Shown here one piece after another: positions 52,072-59,975 of a stretch of DNA of 64,000 nucleotides; position 1 is the first letter of the stretch, and every line of letters begins with the position of its first letter. The notes below the pieces were generated by a model. The model worked only from the letters and a program-made list of their open reading frames with translations. It did not search any database and was not told where the DNA came from. Origin of the DNA: Agromyces sp. Marseille-P2726 (GTDB lineage: Bacteria > Actinomycetota > Actinomycetes > Actinomycetales > Microbacteriaceae); assembly GCF_902809835.1 (NCBI RefSeq), contig NZ_CADDWM010000004.1, positions 51,910 through 115,909 of the forward strand, in the 5' to 3' direction. The translations under genes were made by a program, and so were the position numbers.

Positions 52072-53072
52072 GATCCCGTCCCTGAGCTCGTCGAACGGTC
52101 GGCCACAGCGCGCACGGTCTGGGCGCCGAGGCCCTCGATCGCGCCGACCATCACGTCGCCGTCCCGGAGCATCCGTCCGTGGACGATGCCGTTGCCGGCC
52201 GGGCTTCCGGTGAGCAGCAGGTCTCCCGGAAGGAGTGGCATGTTCTGCGAGGCACCGGCGATGAGCGCCGGGAGGTCGAAGAGCAGGTCGGAGGTCGTGG
52301 CATCCTGCATCGTCTCACCGTTGAGGGTGAGCTCGAGGTGCAGGCCGCCCGGGTTCGCGACGAACGACGCCGGAACGAGGAACGGTCCGGTCGGCAGGAA
52401 GCCCGGCGCGTTCTTGCCCCGGTACCAGTCGGTGCCGATCTCCTTCATGTCCTCCCGGAAGACCAGGTCGCGCGTCGTGATGTCGTTCACGATCGTGTAT
52501 CCGGCGACGTGCTCCATGGCGTGCTCGCGGTCGACACGGAACGCCTCGCGGCCGATGACGATGGCGAGCTCGAGCTCCCAGTCGTGCTGGTCGCTATAGG
52601 AGGGCAGCATCAGGTCGACGTCGTCGCCGACAACCGCGGCGGGCAGCCCGATGAAGAAGTACGGGATGCCCTCGCGCGCCCGGCGGTCCATCATGTCCGC
52701 CGCCCATTCGCGGAGCTCCTCGATCGGCCGCGGGTCGTTCTTCGCACGGCCTGCTGCCACGAGATCGATCACGTGCGTGCGGTAGTTCGCCCCGGTCTGC
52801 AGCACCTGACGAGGCGTGACCGGTGCCGTGAGGGTGACGTCAGCGAGCGGATGCCACGTGGCGTCCGCCTGCTCTGCAACCGTGTGGAGGCGATCCCACG
52901 ACTCGGGCGCCTCGGCGAGGAACGCGTTGAGATCGGGTGCACGGAGCTCGTCGGGGCCGATCGGGCGAACCCGGTCGCCCGCGACGAGACCCAGCCGCGC
53001 GTCCGATCCGTCGCCCGTGCGGAAGCGGACGAGGGCGAACGGTGCGGCCAGGCCGTCGGACGACGATGTCAC
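52068..53072 (-). CDS. fumarylacetoacetate-hydrolase-family protein, copy 2
   Basis: 334 residues from the GTG at 53072, which has GGAG 8 nt upstream; an ATG at 53120 is less likely. Key stretches: RQVLQTGANYRTHVIDL, YFFIGLPAAVVGD, DWELELAIVIGREAF (metal Glu), YTIVNDITTRDLVFREDM, GTDWYRGKNAPGFLPTGPFLVP and TGSPAGNGIVHGRML. It is only distantly alike to the copy at 47886, so the two probably act on consecutive intermediates. It follows the SDR at 53173-53943 by 100 bp. Confidence 0.88.
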   Translation of the reverse strand: MTSSSDGLAAPFALVRFRTGDGSDARLGLVAGDRVRPIGPDELRAPDLNAFLAEAPESWDRLHTVAEQADATWHPLADVTLTAPVTPRQVLQTGANYRTHVIDLVAAGRAKNDPRPIEELREWAADMMDRRAREGIPYFFIGLPAAVVGDDVDLMLPSYSDQHDWELELAIVIGREAFRVDREHAMEHVAGYTIVNDITTRDLVFREDMKEIGTDWYRGKNAPGFLPTGPFLVPASFVANPGGLHLELTLNGETMQDATTSDLLFDLPALIAGASQNMPLLPGDLLLTGSPAGNGIVHGRMLRDGDVMVGAIEGLGAQTVRAVADRSTSSGTGS

Positions 53073-53155
53073 GTGAACTCCATTCGGGCGCGCGTCGTTG
53101 AGTGCGCACCACCCAGTCAAGCGCGTCGATCGGTATCAGTGAAGGCCAGATCGAT

Positions 53156-53168
53156 GATGGACTCCATC
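53156..53168. repeat. short palindrome in the SDR-FAH gap
   Basis: GATGGA-C-TCCATC, perfect 6-bp arms around one base, in the 100-bp gap inside the minus-strand aromatic operon. It may be a regulator site for the part starting at 53072. Confidence 0.35.
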
Positions 53169-53172
53169 AGTC

Positions 53173-53943
53173 CTATGGATGCCCAGAGCCCATGGATCGC
53201 GCGATGGGCAGGCCGCCGCCATGACCGGTGAGGCCGCCGTCGACGGCGATCTCGGTTCCCGTGACATACGAGGCCTCCGGCGACAGCAGGTGCACGATGA
53301 CGCGTGCCACCTCATCGGGCTCGCCGGTACGACCGAGCAGGGTCGCGTCGAGGTTCACCTCGCGGAACGCCTCAGGGGCGCTGCGCGTCATGGCGGTCTC
53401 GATGAACCCGGGGCTCACGAGATTGACCCGTATGCCGCGGGACCCGAGCTCCATCGCGGCGGTCTTCGTGATGCCGCGAAGTGCCCACTTGCTCGCGCCG
53501 TAGGCGATGCCGTAGTGGGCCATGGTCCCCGCGGCGGACCCGACGTTCACGATGGCCCCGCCCTTGCGCATGAGTGGTGCCAGCGCCTGGATCCCGAGGG
53601 CCGGCCCGACCGAGTTGACCGCGAAGGCCTGCTCGAAGTCGTCGGCGGTGACGTCGTCGAGGTGTGCGCGTCGCGTGATGCCGGCGGCGTTGACGAGGCC
53701 GTCGATGAGGGTGGCGTCGGGGCCGGCGTGGGCGAGGCGCTGGCGGAACTGCAGCCAGGCAGCGGGGTCCGCGACATCGAGCATGACGTGCTCGATGCCA
53801 TCCCGACTCGACGCGAGGTCATCCCAGGCGATGTCAGCGGCGATGACCCGGGCGTCGGCGGCCGCGAGTGCATCGACGGTGGCGGCGCCGATCCCCGACG
53901 CGGCGCCGGTCACCACGTAGCTCCGACGTTCGAGCGTGTGCAT
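53173..53943 (-). CDS. SDR-family NAD(P)-dependent oxidoreductase
   Basis: 256 residues from the ATG at 53943, preceded by GAAGGGAG. TGAASGIGAATV (TGxxxGxG, about 11-22), NAAGI (about 87), the Ser in VNVGSAAGT and YGASK (about 150) as YxxxK, then PGFIETAM. It is a classical SDR, probably oxidising a dihydrodiol or hydroxy-acid in the aromatic pathway. It is the promoter-proximal gene of the minus-strand aromatic set and is divergent from another SDR across 155 bp. Confidence 0.87.
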   Translation of the reverse strand: MHTLERRSYVVTGAASGIGAATVDALAAADARVIAADIAWDDLASSRDGIEHVMLDVADPAAWLQFRQRLAHAGPDATLIDGLVNAAGITRRAHLDDVTADDFEQAFAVNSVGPALGIQALAPLMRKGGAIVNVGSAAGTMAHYGIAYGASKWALRGITKTAAMELGSRGIRVNLVSPGFIETAMTRSAPEAFREVNLDATLLGRTGEPDEVARVIVHLLSPEASYVTGTEIAVDGGLTGHGGGLPIARSMGSGHP

Positions 53944-54098
53944 CGGTGCTCCCTTCCGTGCGAACGTCCCGGCCCTGCCGACGTCCCGGCTTCCCATCGT
54001 CGCGCAACCGAGTCTGCGTGATGCCACGCATCAGGAATGACGATGACCTGATCGAGCACGCGTCCCTACGCTGTCGGCAGGCGATCGAGGAGAAGCGG
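53944..54098. promoter_or_regulatory. divergent control region with perfect palindrome 54019-54033
   Basis: The 155-bp gap between the two divergent SDR genes contains TGATGC-CAC-GCATCA at 54019-54033, perfect 6-bp arms with a 3-bp centre. Its position in the middle of a divergent promoter region suggests an operator for the aromatic pathway regulator. GAGGAGAA at 54087-54094 is the ribosome-binding site of the plus-strand SDR. Confidence 0.5.
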
Positions 54099-54896
54099 AT
54101 GACACGGCACGACGACGCGCGCTCGGCCTTCGTGCCTGCCCACCTGTTCTCGTGCGCCGGGCAGGTCGCGATCGTCACTGGCGGTTCCTCGGGCATCGGT
54201 CTTGCGGCGGTCGAAGCGCTTGCCGCCGCCGGAGCTCGGGTGCTCTTGGTCGGCCTGGTCGAGAGTGATCCGGATGCCGCGGCGGCCACACTGCGCGAGC
54301 GCGGATTGACCGTCGCGGGGCTGGCTGCCGACGTGACGGAGACTGGCGCATCCGAGGCAATCGTCGGCGCCGCCGTCGACCGATGGGGACGCCTCGACAC
54401 CGTCCTGGCCAACGCCGGCACCGCGCTCGACGAACCGGGCACGACGAGCATCGACGCGCTCGATCGCATGTTCGCCCTACACGTGAGGTCGGTGACGCAG
54501 CTCGCGAATGTCGCTCTGCCGGTGATCGCCGAAACCGGCGGCGGCGCATTCCTCGTCGTGTCGAGTCTCGCCGGCCTGCGCGGGAACCGAGTCCTCTCGG
54601 GGTACGGCATCACGAAGGCCGCAAATGCTCAGCTCGTGCGGAACCTCGCCGTGCAGTGGGGGGCGAGCGGCATCCGGGCGAATGCCATCTCCCCGGGCGT
54701 GATCGAGACCGACTTCGCCCGGCCGATCACCGACGACCCCGAGATCGGGACGATTCGACGCAGCCGCACGCCCCTGGGGCGGTTCGGCCGCCCGGAAGAG
54801 GTCGCCGGTGCGGTGGTCTGGCTCGCCTCAGCGGCCGGCGCATTCGTGACCGGACAGAACATCGTCATCGACGGCGGCACACTGATCGCAGATTGA
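54099..54896 (+). CDS. SDR-family NAD(P)-dependent oxidoreductase
   Basis: 265 residues from the ATG at 54099. TGGSSGIGLAAVEAL (about 25-39), NAGTAL (about 106), the catalytic Ser in VVSSLAG and YGITK (YxxxK, about 170), then SPGVIETDFARPIT and a terminal NIVIDGGTLIAD. A classical SDR, distinct from the divergent copy. It precedes the extradiol dioxygenase gene by 140 bp on the same strand, so it may form the diol or catechol substrate by dehydrogenation. Substrate inferred. Confidence 0.87.
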   Translation: MTRHDDARSAFVPAHLFSCAGQVAIVTGGSSGIGLAAVEALAAAGARVLLVGLVESDPDAAAATLRERGLTVAGLAADVTETGASEAIVGAAVDRWGRLDTVLANAGTALDEPGTTSIDALDRMFALHVRSVTQLANVALPVIAETGGGAFLVVSSLAGLRGNRVLSGYGITKAANAQLVRNLAVQWGASGIRANAISPGVIETDFARPITDDPEIGTIRRSRTPLGRFGRPEEVAGAVVWLASAAGAFVTGQNIVIDGGTLIAD

Positions 54897-55036
54897 TTTG
54901 CATCAACGACATCGATTCGCACCATCATCACTTTCAGCTTCCCTGATGCTCACCGCTCACGCAGAGTGGATGCAGTGCCGCACCGGCACGCCCCATCCCC
55001 GCGGCCCGAGGCCGCCACCGTCACGAAGGATCGACG

Positions 55037-56059
55037 ATGATCACCCTCCTCTCACACCTGTCCCACGTGGAGATCGCCGCGCCCGACGTCGAGGCCTCCG
55101 TCGCGTTCTATCAGGAACGACTCGGCCTCCGCGAGGTCGGTCGCGAAGGCGGCAAGGCGTACCTCCGCTCGTGGGGCGACTACACGCACCACAGCGTCGT
55201 GATCTCCGAGGGCCCTGAGCCGGCCCTCGTCGAGATCGGCTGGCGCACCACGAGTCCCGAGGCCCTCGAGGAGGCGGCACGCCGCGTCGAGGCGGCGGGC
55301 GTGACGGGCGAGTGGTCGGAATCGGGTCCGGGCCGCGGCCGCTCATACGTCTTCACCGGCCCCTGGGGACACACCATCCGCCTGGCGTGGGACGTCGAGC
55401 AGTACCACGCCACCGATGAGCACGCCTCGATCTTCCCCGATCGCCCCGAGAAGCGGTCCAGCGTCGCTGGTGCGCCGCGGTTCCTCGATCACGTCACGAT
55501 CGCGGCATCCGACGTGAAGGCCTTCGCGAAGTGGCATCACGACGTCCTCGGCTTCCGCATCATGGCATACACCGAGCTCGACGAGGCGCCCGTCACGGTT
55601 TTCGCCGTCATCACGACGAATGAGAAGTCGCACGACCTCGGCGTCGTACTCGACAGCTCGTCGCGTCCCGGCCGCATCAACCACTACGCGTTCTGGATCG
55701 ACACGCGCGAGGAGCTCCTCGTCGCGGCCGACGTCCTCATGGAGAACGGCGTGCACATCGAGTACGGTCCGTCGATCCACGGCATCGGCGAGCAGTCGTT
55801 CCTCTACTTCCGGGATCCGAGCGGGCTGCGCATCGAGGTGAACACGGGTGGCTACCGCAACTACGTGCCCGACTGGGACGCCAACACCTGGAAGCCTTCG
55901 ACGGGCTCGAACAACCTCTACCGCAACGGCGCCATGCCGATGTCGATGACGGAATCGTTCCCGCCCGACGAGGGGCATCCGACGGCCACCGAGGAGGGCA
56001 TCGTTCCCGGCACCGAGGAGGCGCTGCTCAACCCCTACGGCAAGCACGGCCAGGGCTGA
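55037..56059 (+). CDS. two-domain VOC extradiol (catechol 2,3-dioxygenase-type) ring-cleavage enzyme
   Basis: 340 residues made of two VOC modules (about 5-120 and 150-270) and a C-terminal tail. Iron ligands of the second module are H152 (FLDHVTIAA), H216 (RINHYAFW) and E267 (GLRIEVNTGG), the 2-His-1-carboxylate set of type I extradiol dioxygenases. It opens a catecholic ring next to the diol using O2 and Fe(II). Its presence makes the surrounding hydrolases and oxidoreductases a meta-cleavage pathway. AAGGA at 55026-55030 precedes the ATG. Confidence 0.92.
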   Translation: MITLLSHLSHVEIAAPDVEASVAFYQERLGLREVGREGGKAYLRSWGDYTHHSVVISEGPEPALVEIGWRTTSPEALEEAARRVEAAGVTGEWSESGPGRGRSYVFTGPWGHTIRLAWDVEQYHATDEHASIFPDRPEKRSSVAGAPRFLDHVTIAASDVKAFAKWHHDVLGFRIMAYTELDEAPVTVFAVITTNEKSHDLGVVLDSSSRPGRINHYAFWIDTREELLVAADVLMENGVHIEYGPSIHGIGEQSFLYFRDPSGLRIEVNTGGYRNYVPDWDANTWKPSTGSNNLYRNGAMPMSMTESFPPDEGHPTATEEGIVPGTEEALLNPYGKHGQG

Positions 56060-56132
56060 GCACCGGGCGTATGCGAAGCGGGGCGTTCGACCAAGTGGTC
56101 GGGCGCCCGCTCTCGTGTCCGCCGCGCCCGGC

Positions 56133-56510
56133 TCACTCCTCGAGCTCGCGCAGCTCCGCCGTGCGCGCGCTCGGCGTGTCGCCCGTGTTCACCGTGCCCT
56201 GGGGCTCGATGAGCATGGCCGACACCTCGCCGTCGGCACGCGGACAGTGCTCCACACCGCGCGGCACCACGAAGACGTCGCCCGGCCCCAGCTCGACGTC
56301 GCCGCCGTCCGCGTCGCGCAGCTGGATCACGAGCCGGCCCGAGACCACGAGGAACAGCTCGTCGGTGTCGGGGTGCGTGTGCCAGGTGAACTCGCCCTGG
56401 GCCTTGAACAGCTTCACGTCGTAGTCGTTCACGCTCGCGAGGCGGCGCGGCGACCACGGCTCGGCGAACGAGTCGAGCGCCGCCTGGATGTTCCGTACCG
56501 GGTCTGCCAT
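56133..56510 (-). CDS. cupin-domain protein
   Basis: 125 residues from the ATG at 56510. Cupin motif 1 FTWHTHPDTDELFLVVSGR carries the metal His-His-Glu, and motif 2 LGPGDVFVVPRGVEHCPRAD the last His. It is a small complete cupin of the kind often found as isomerase, dioxygenase or sensor of small molecules. No substrate can be named. It is convergent with the extradiol dioxygenase gene and may belong to neither neighbour. Confidence 0.85.
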   Translation of the reverse strand: MADPVRNIQAALDSFAEPWSPRRLASVNDYDVKLFKAQGEFTWHTHPDTDELFLVVSGRLVIQLRDADGGDVELGPGDVFVVPRGVEHCPRADGEVSAMLIEPQGTVNTGDTPSARTAELRELEE

Positions 56511-56607
56511 GTTCCGATCATTCCGGATGCGGCGGCTCGCCGAAACCGCGGGCCCGCCTTGCTCGTGCGGGAACTTCAACACCGGCACGGCATTTCCCGA
56601 TCGAGGC

Positions 56608-56666
56608 TTGACGCCAGCCGCGCACAAGCCTAAAGTAAGCAAATGATTAATTAAGGAGTTGCTTAC
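56608..56666 (+). promoter_or_regulatory. ArsR promoter with embedded inverted-repeat operator
   Basis: TTGACG (56608-56613), a 17-bp spacer and TAAAGT (56631-56636) form a near-consensus promoter. A perfect inverted repeat, GTAAGCAA (56635-56642) and TTGCTTAC (56659-56666), overlaps the -10 box, flanks the AAGGAG ribosome site and ends at the GTG start. It is an excellent autoregulatory ArsR operator. Confidence 0.65.
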
Positions 56667-57008
56667 GTGGCCGGGCAGAACGATGAGCTCAGCGTCGTGT
56701 TCCAGGCGCTCGCCGATCCGACGCGGCGCGCGATCATCTCGCGCCTCCGCGGCGGGCCGACGACCGTCGGGGAGCTGGCAGAGCCGTTCGCGATGAGCCG
56801 ACCCGCCATCTCGCAGCACCTGAAGGTGCTCGAGCGAGCCGGGCTCATCGAGCGCACCGCCGATGCCCAGTGGCGCCGGTGCACCCTGCGCACCGAGCCG
56901 CTCGACGAGGCATCCGCCTGGGTGGAACGCCACCGAGCCGAGTGGAACGAGCGCTTCGATCTGCTCGACGAGCACCTCCGCAGCATGAAGGAGAGAACCG
57001 ATGAATGA
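56667..57008 (+). CDS. ArsR-family HTH regulator
   Basis: 113 residues from the GTG at 56667 (AAGGAG 8 nt upstream). The winged HTH reads FQALADPTRRAIISRLRGG, then SRPAISQHLKVLERAGLIER (recognition helix about 46-60). There are no Cys metal site residues, so it is of the non-metal ArsR class (SdpR/YczG-like) commonly paired with an SRPBCC gene, as here with an 8-base overlap. It probably represses its own operon through the inverted repeat at its start. Confidence 0.92.
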   Translation: MAGQNDELSVVFQALADPTRRAIISRLRGGPTTVGELAEPFAMSRPAISQHLKVLERAGLIERTADAQWRRCTLRTEPLDEASAWVERHRAEWNERFDLLDEHLRSMKERTDE

Positions 57009-57471
57009 GCACACCGCCACGAGCCAGCGCCAGTTCACCATCACGCGCGTGTTCGACGCGCCCCGCGACGCCGTGTGGGAGGCCTGGACGTCGGAGGGCG
57101 AGGCCTCCGCATGGTGGCATCCGCGCGGCATCGAGATCAAGCCGGGGAGCATCGCCTTCGACGTCCGAGTCGGGGGCCGATACGCATACACCATGGTGAA
57201 TCCGGCCGACGGCCAGGAGTACCCGACGGTCGGCGTCTACCGCGAGCTCAGTCCACCCGAGCGGCTGGTCTTCACGTGGGCGTCGCCCGGCGATCCCGAC
57301 GACGAGGCGCCGGTCATCACCGTCGACCTTCGCGAGCTGCCCGAGGGCCGCACCGAGATGCGGTTCCACCTGCTCGGTCACGCCGGACAGCCGGGTGACG
57401 ACAACGTGTACGACGGGTGGGACTCCGCGTTCGACATGCTGGCCGAGCAGCTCGCGGGAGCCGTCAGCTGA
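57001..57471 (+). CDS. SRPBCC/AHSA1-domain protein
   Basis: 156 residues. FTITRVFDAPRDAVWEAWT at the start, WWHPRGIEIKPG, YPTVGVYRELSPPERLVFTW and a C-terminal WDSAFDMLAEQLAG are the marks of the AHSA1 branch of START-like lipid or ligand-binding folds. These small proteins are usually encoded directly after ArsR regulators and are thought to bind hydrophobic ligands. It overlaps the ArsR gene by 8 bases. No enzymatic residues are visible. Confidence 0.9.
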   Translation: MNEHTATSQRQFTITRVFDAPRDAVWEAWTSEGEASAWWHPRGIEIKPGSIAFDVRVGGRYAYTMVNPADGQEYPTVGVYRELSPPERLVFTWASPGDPDDEAPVITVDLRELPEGRTEMRFHLLGHAGQPGDDNVYDGWDSAFDMLAEQLAGAVS

Positions 57472-57482
57472 TGGTCCCTCGT

Positions 57483-57550
57483 CGAGTGTGCCCGATACGC
57501 CGCTCGCGCTCGCGTTGCGCCCCTCGGAGTCGGCGGATCGAGCACACTCG
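57483..57550. terminator. inverted repeat between convergent genes
   Basis: CGAGTGTGC (57483-57491) and GCACACTCG (57542-57550) form perfect 9-bp arms with a 50-nt inner part that is itself GC-rich and self-complementary. It lies between the SRPBCC and MFS 3' ends, where a bidirectional terminator would be expected. No T run is present. Confidence 0.35.
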
Positions 57551-57577
57551 GCGCGAGCGCCGTTGAGCGGCCGCGCG

Positions 57578-58975
57578 CTACTCGACGACTGAGACCTCTT
57601 CCGCGGCGGGTGCCGGCGCGCCCTGCATGAACTGCTTCGACAGCAACCGGTACGACCGGGTGCGGAACGCGAGCAGGGCGAGCGCGACGAGCACCAGCCC
57701 GCTGAAGAAGAAGATCAGGGCGATACCGCGAGCGTCGCCCTCGCCGACGAGCCAACCCCACGTCGCCTCTCCGCTCGACGAATCCAGGTACGGGATGACC
57801 CAGAACTCGGCGATCGGCGCGATGAGGAATGCCGTGATGGGCGCCGCCGCGGCCTCGAACGCCTGCGCCAACCCGAAGACCCGCCCCTGACGGCGGAACG
57901 GCACCACCTTCTGGATGACGGTCTGCTCCGACGCCTCGACCGCGGGGATGAGCAGCATGTAGAGCCAGATGCCGCCCGCGTAGAGCAGCCACCACTCGCG
58001 GATCGTGAAGAGCGCTCCGAGCAGCCCCATGCCGACGACGACGAGCAGCATCGTGCGGATCGGATTGCTCCCGAGTCCCCACTTCGCGATCACGATGCCG
58101 CCGAGGATGAACCCCGTGGATGCGACCGCGAAGACGACACCCCAGGCCTCCACCGCGAAGAGCGTCAGACCGTACGGGTCCATGAGCGCGATGTAGACGC
58201 CACCGATCAGGTTGTTGAGGGTCGAAAAGAGGATGAGGGCGAAGAGCCCGGGCGCCGCCCGGACCGCGGCGATGCTGCCGCGGAGGTCGACCGCGGGCCG
58301 ACCCCCGCCCTCGGCGACCGGCTGCTCCTCGGGGATGCGGATGAAGAGCAGGTGCACGAGTGCGACCAGGGTGGCCGCGATGGCGATCGCGAGCGTCAGG
58401 CCCATGCCGAGGAGCCCGATCGCGAGTCCGCTGAACACGCTCGTCACGATGAAGGCCAGGCCCTGTACGGTGCCGACCATGCCGTTCGCGTTCGCGTGCC
58501 GCTCCACCGGCACCAGGAGCGTGACCGTCGTCGAGAGTGCGATATTCTGCATGTGCTCGACGACCGACCCGAACAGGATCACTCCGGCGAACAGCCAGAA
58601 CCACGGGCCTCCGAGGTCGACGAGCGCGGATTCGGGCTGGGTGAGGTACAGCACCCCTGCGGCGACGAACGCGGCGAACGTGACCACGGTGGCGAGCATC
58701 ATCACCCGGTACTTCTTGTGCCGATCGACGATCGTGCCGAAGACGATGCCGAACGCGGCGATGAGCAGCATGTAGGCGCCGCCGATGACGCCGGTCGCGA
58801 GCACCGAGCGGGTCTCGAGGTACACCCAGAACGTCAGCGCGAACCAGAGGAAGCTCGTCGTGACGTTCGCGAGCATCGTGTTGACGAGCACGTGCACGAA
58901 GGTGCGCATGCCGCCTTCGGGCGGCGAAACGGTGGTCGCCCCTGGTCCTTCGGACCGGTTCTGCTCCTCGGTCAC
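57578..58975 (-). CDS. MFS transporter
   Basis: 465 residues from the GTG at 58975; an ATG at 59005 is an alternative, and neither has a good ribosome site. A TTATCGT element just upstream of 58975 could be a -10 box for a leaderless mRNA. About 12 hydrophobic segments, FGTIVDRHKKYRVM as motif A and AVEASEQTVIQKVVPFRRQGRVFGLAQAFEAAAAP in the second half (key QGRVFGL). It resembles the MFS_3 type exporters. The last codons and stop coincide with GCGCTACTCGAC, a 12-mer that recurs in the repeats at 61245-61322. Confidence 0.82.
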   Translation of the reverse strand: MTEEQNRSEGPGATTVSPPEGGMRTFVHVLVNTMLANVTTSFLWFALTFWVYLETRSVLATGVIGGAYMLLIAAFGIVFGTIVDRHKKYRVMMLATVVTFAAFVAAGVLYLTQPESALVDLGGPWFWLFAGVILFGSVVEHMQNIALSTTVTLLVPVERHANANGMVGTVQGLAFIVTSVFSGLAIGLLGMGLTLAIAIAATLVALVHLLFIRIPEEQPVAEGGGRPAVDLRGSIAAVRAAPGLFALILFSTLNNLIGGVYIALMDPYGLTLFAVEAWGVVFAVASTGFILGGIVIAKWGLGSNPIRTMLLVVVGMGLLGALFTIREWWLLYAGGIWLYMLLIPAVEASEQTVIQKVVPFRRQGRVFGLAQAFEAAAAPITAFLIAPIAEFWVIPYLDSSSGEATWGWLVGEGDARGIALIFFFSGLVLVALALLAFRTRSYRLLSKQFMQGAPAPAAEEVSVVE

Positions 58976-59090
58976 GCAGGCGACGATAACGAGGACCACC
59001 GACATCCGACACCGCTCATTCGGACGGCGGACGAGGAAAACCCGCCACGAGACGGATGCCGCCCCGCCGCGGCATCCGTAGCGTGACACC

Positions 59091-59975
59091 ATGCTCGAAC
59101 TCGACGGAATCACCAAGCGCTACGGCGAACGCGTCGCCCTCGACGGTGTCGGCTTCACCGTGGGCGACGGCCGCCTCACGGGATTCGTGGGCGGCAACGG
59201 CGCCGGCAAGACGACCACGATGCGCATCATCCTCGGCGTGCTCGCCGCCGACGCCGGCACCGTCACGCTCGACGGCTCGGCCGTGACTGAGCCCGACCGC
59301 CGCCGCTTCGGCTACATGCCCGAAGAGCGGGGCCTCTATCCGAAGATGCGCGTGCTCGAGCAGACCGTGTACCTCGCGCGGCTGCACGGGTGGTCGACCG
59401 CCGCCGCGAGGCGCAACGCGCTCGAGCTGCTCGAGCGGCTCGGGCTCGGCGAGCGCGTGAACGACACGATCGAGTCGCTCTCGCTCGGCAACCAGCAGCG
59501 CGCCCAGATCGCCGCGGCGCTCGTGCACCGGCCCGAGGTGCTCGTGCTCGACGAGCCGTTCTCGGGCCTCGACCCGATGGCCGTCGAGACGGTGCAGGGC
59601 GTGCTGGCGGAGTTCGCGGCATCCGGTGCCCCCGTGCTCTTCTCGTCGCACCAGCTCGACATCGTGGAACGCCTCTGCGACGACCTCGTGATCATCGCCG
59701 ACGGACGCATCCGGGCCGCGGGCGAACGGGATGCGCTGCGCACGCAGCACGGGTCGGATCGATGGGAGCTGCTCATGTCGGGCGACGCCGGCTGGCTGCG
59801 CGAGGCCCCCGGAATCGAGGTCATCGAGTTCGACGGCGGCTGGGCGACCTTCGAGGCTGCATCGGATGCCGCGAGGCAGGCCGTGCTCGCCGAGGCGCTC
59901 GCGCGCGGCGAGGTCGTCAGCTTCACGCGCGAGCACACGACGCTCGCCCAGATCTTCAAGGAGGTCGTACGATGA
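59091..59975 (+). CDS. ABC transporter ATP-binding protein (NatA/drug-export type)
   Basis: 294 residues. Walker A GGNGAGKT (34-41), signature LSLGNQQRAQ (LSGGQ variant, about 129-138), Walker B VLVLDEPFSGLDP (about 151), and a switch His in LFSSHQLD. The C-terminal 80 residues form the extra domain usual in this exporter group. It acts with the permease encoded 4 bases overlapping downstream. The substrate is unknown; relatives export sodium, peptides or antibiotics. Confidence 0.92.
   Translation: MLELDGITKRYGERVALDGVGFTVGDGRLTGFVGGNGAGKTTTMRIILGVLAADAGTVTLDGSAVTEPDRRRFGYMPEERGLYPKMRVLEQTVYLARLHGWSTAAARRNALELLERLGLGERVNDTIESLSLGNQQRAQIAAALVHRPEVLVLDEPFSGLDPMAVETVQGVLAEFAASGAPVLFSSHQLDIVERLCDDLVIIADGRIRAAGERDALRTQHGSDRWELLMSGDAGWLREAPGIEVIEFDGGWATFEAASDAARQAVLAEALARGEVVSFTREHTTLAQIFKEVVR

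Noticed and set aside
47886..53072. Homogentisate pathway
   Set aside because: Two FAH-family proteins are present, but no homogentisate dioxygenase (HmgA) or maleylacetoacetate isomerase; the ring-cleaving enzyme is an extradiol VOC dioxygenase.
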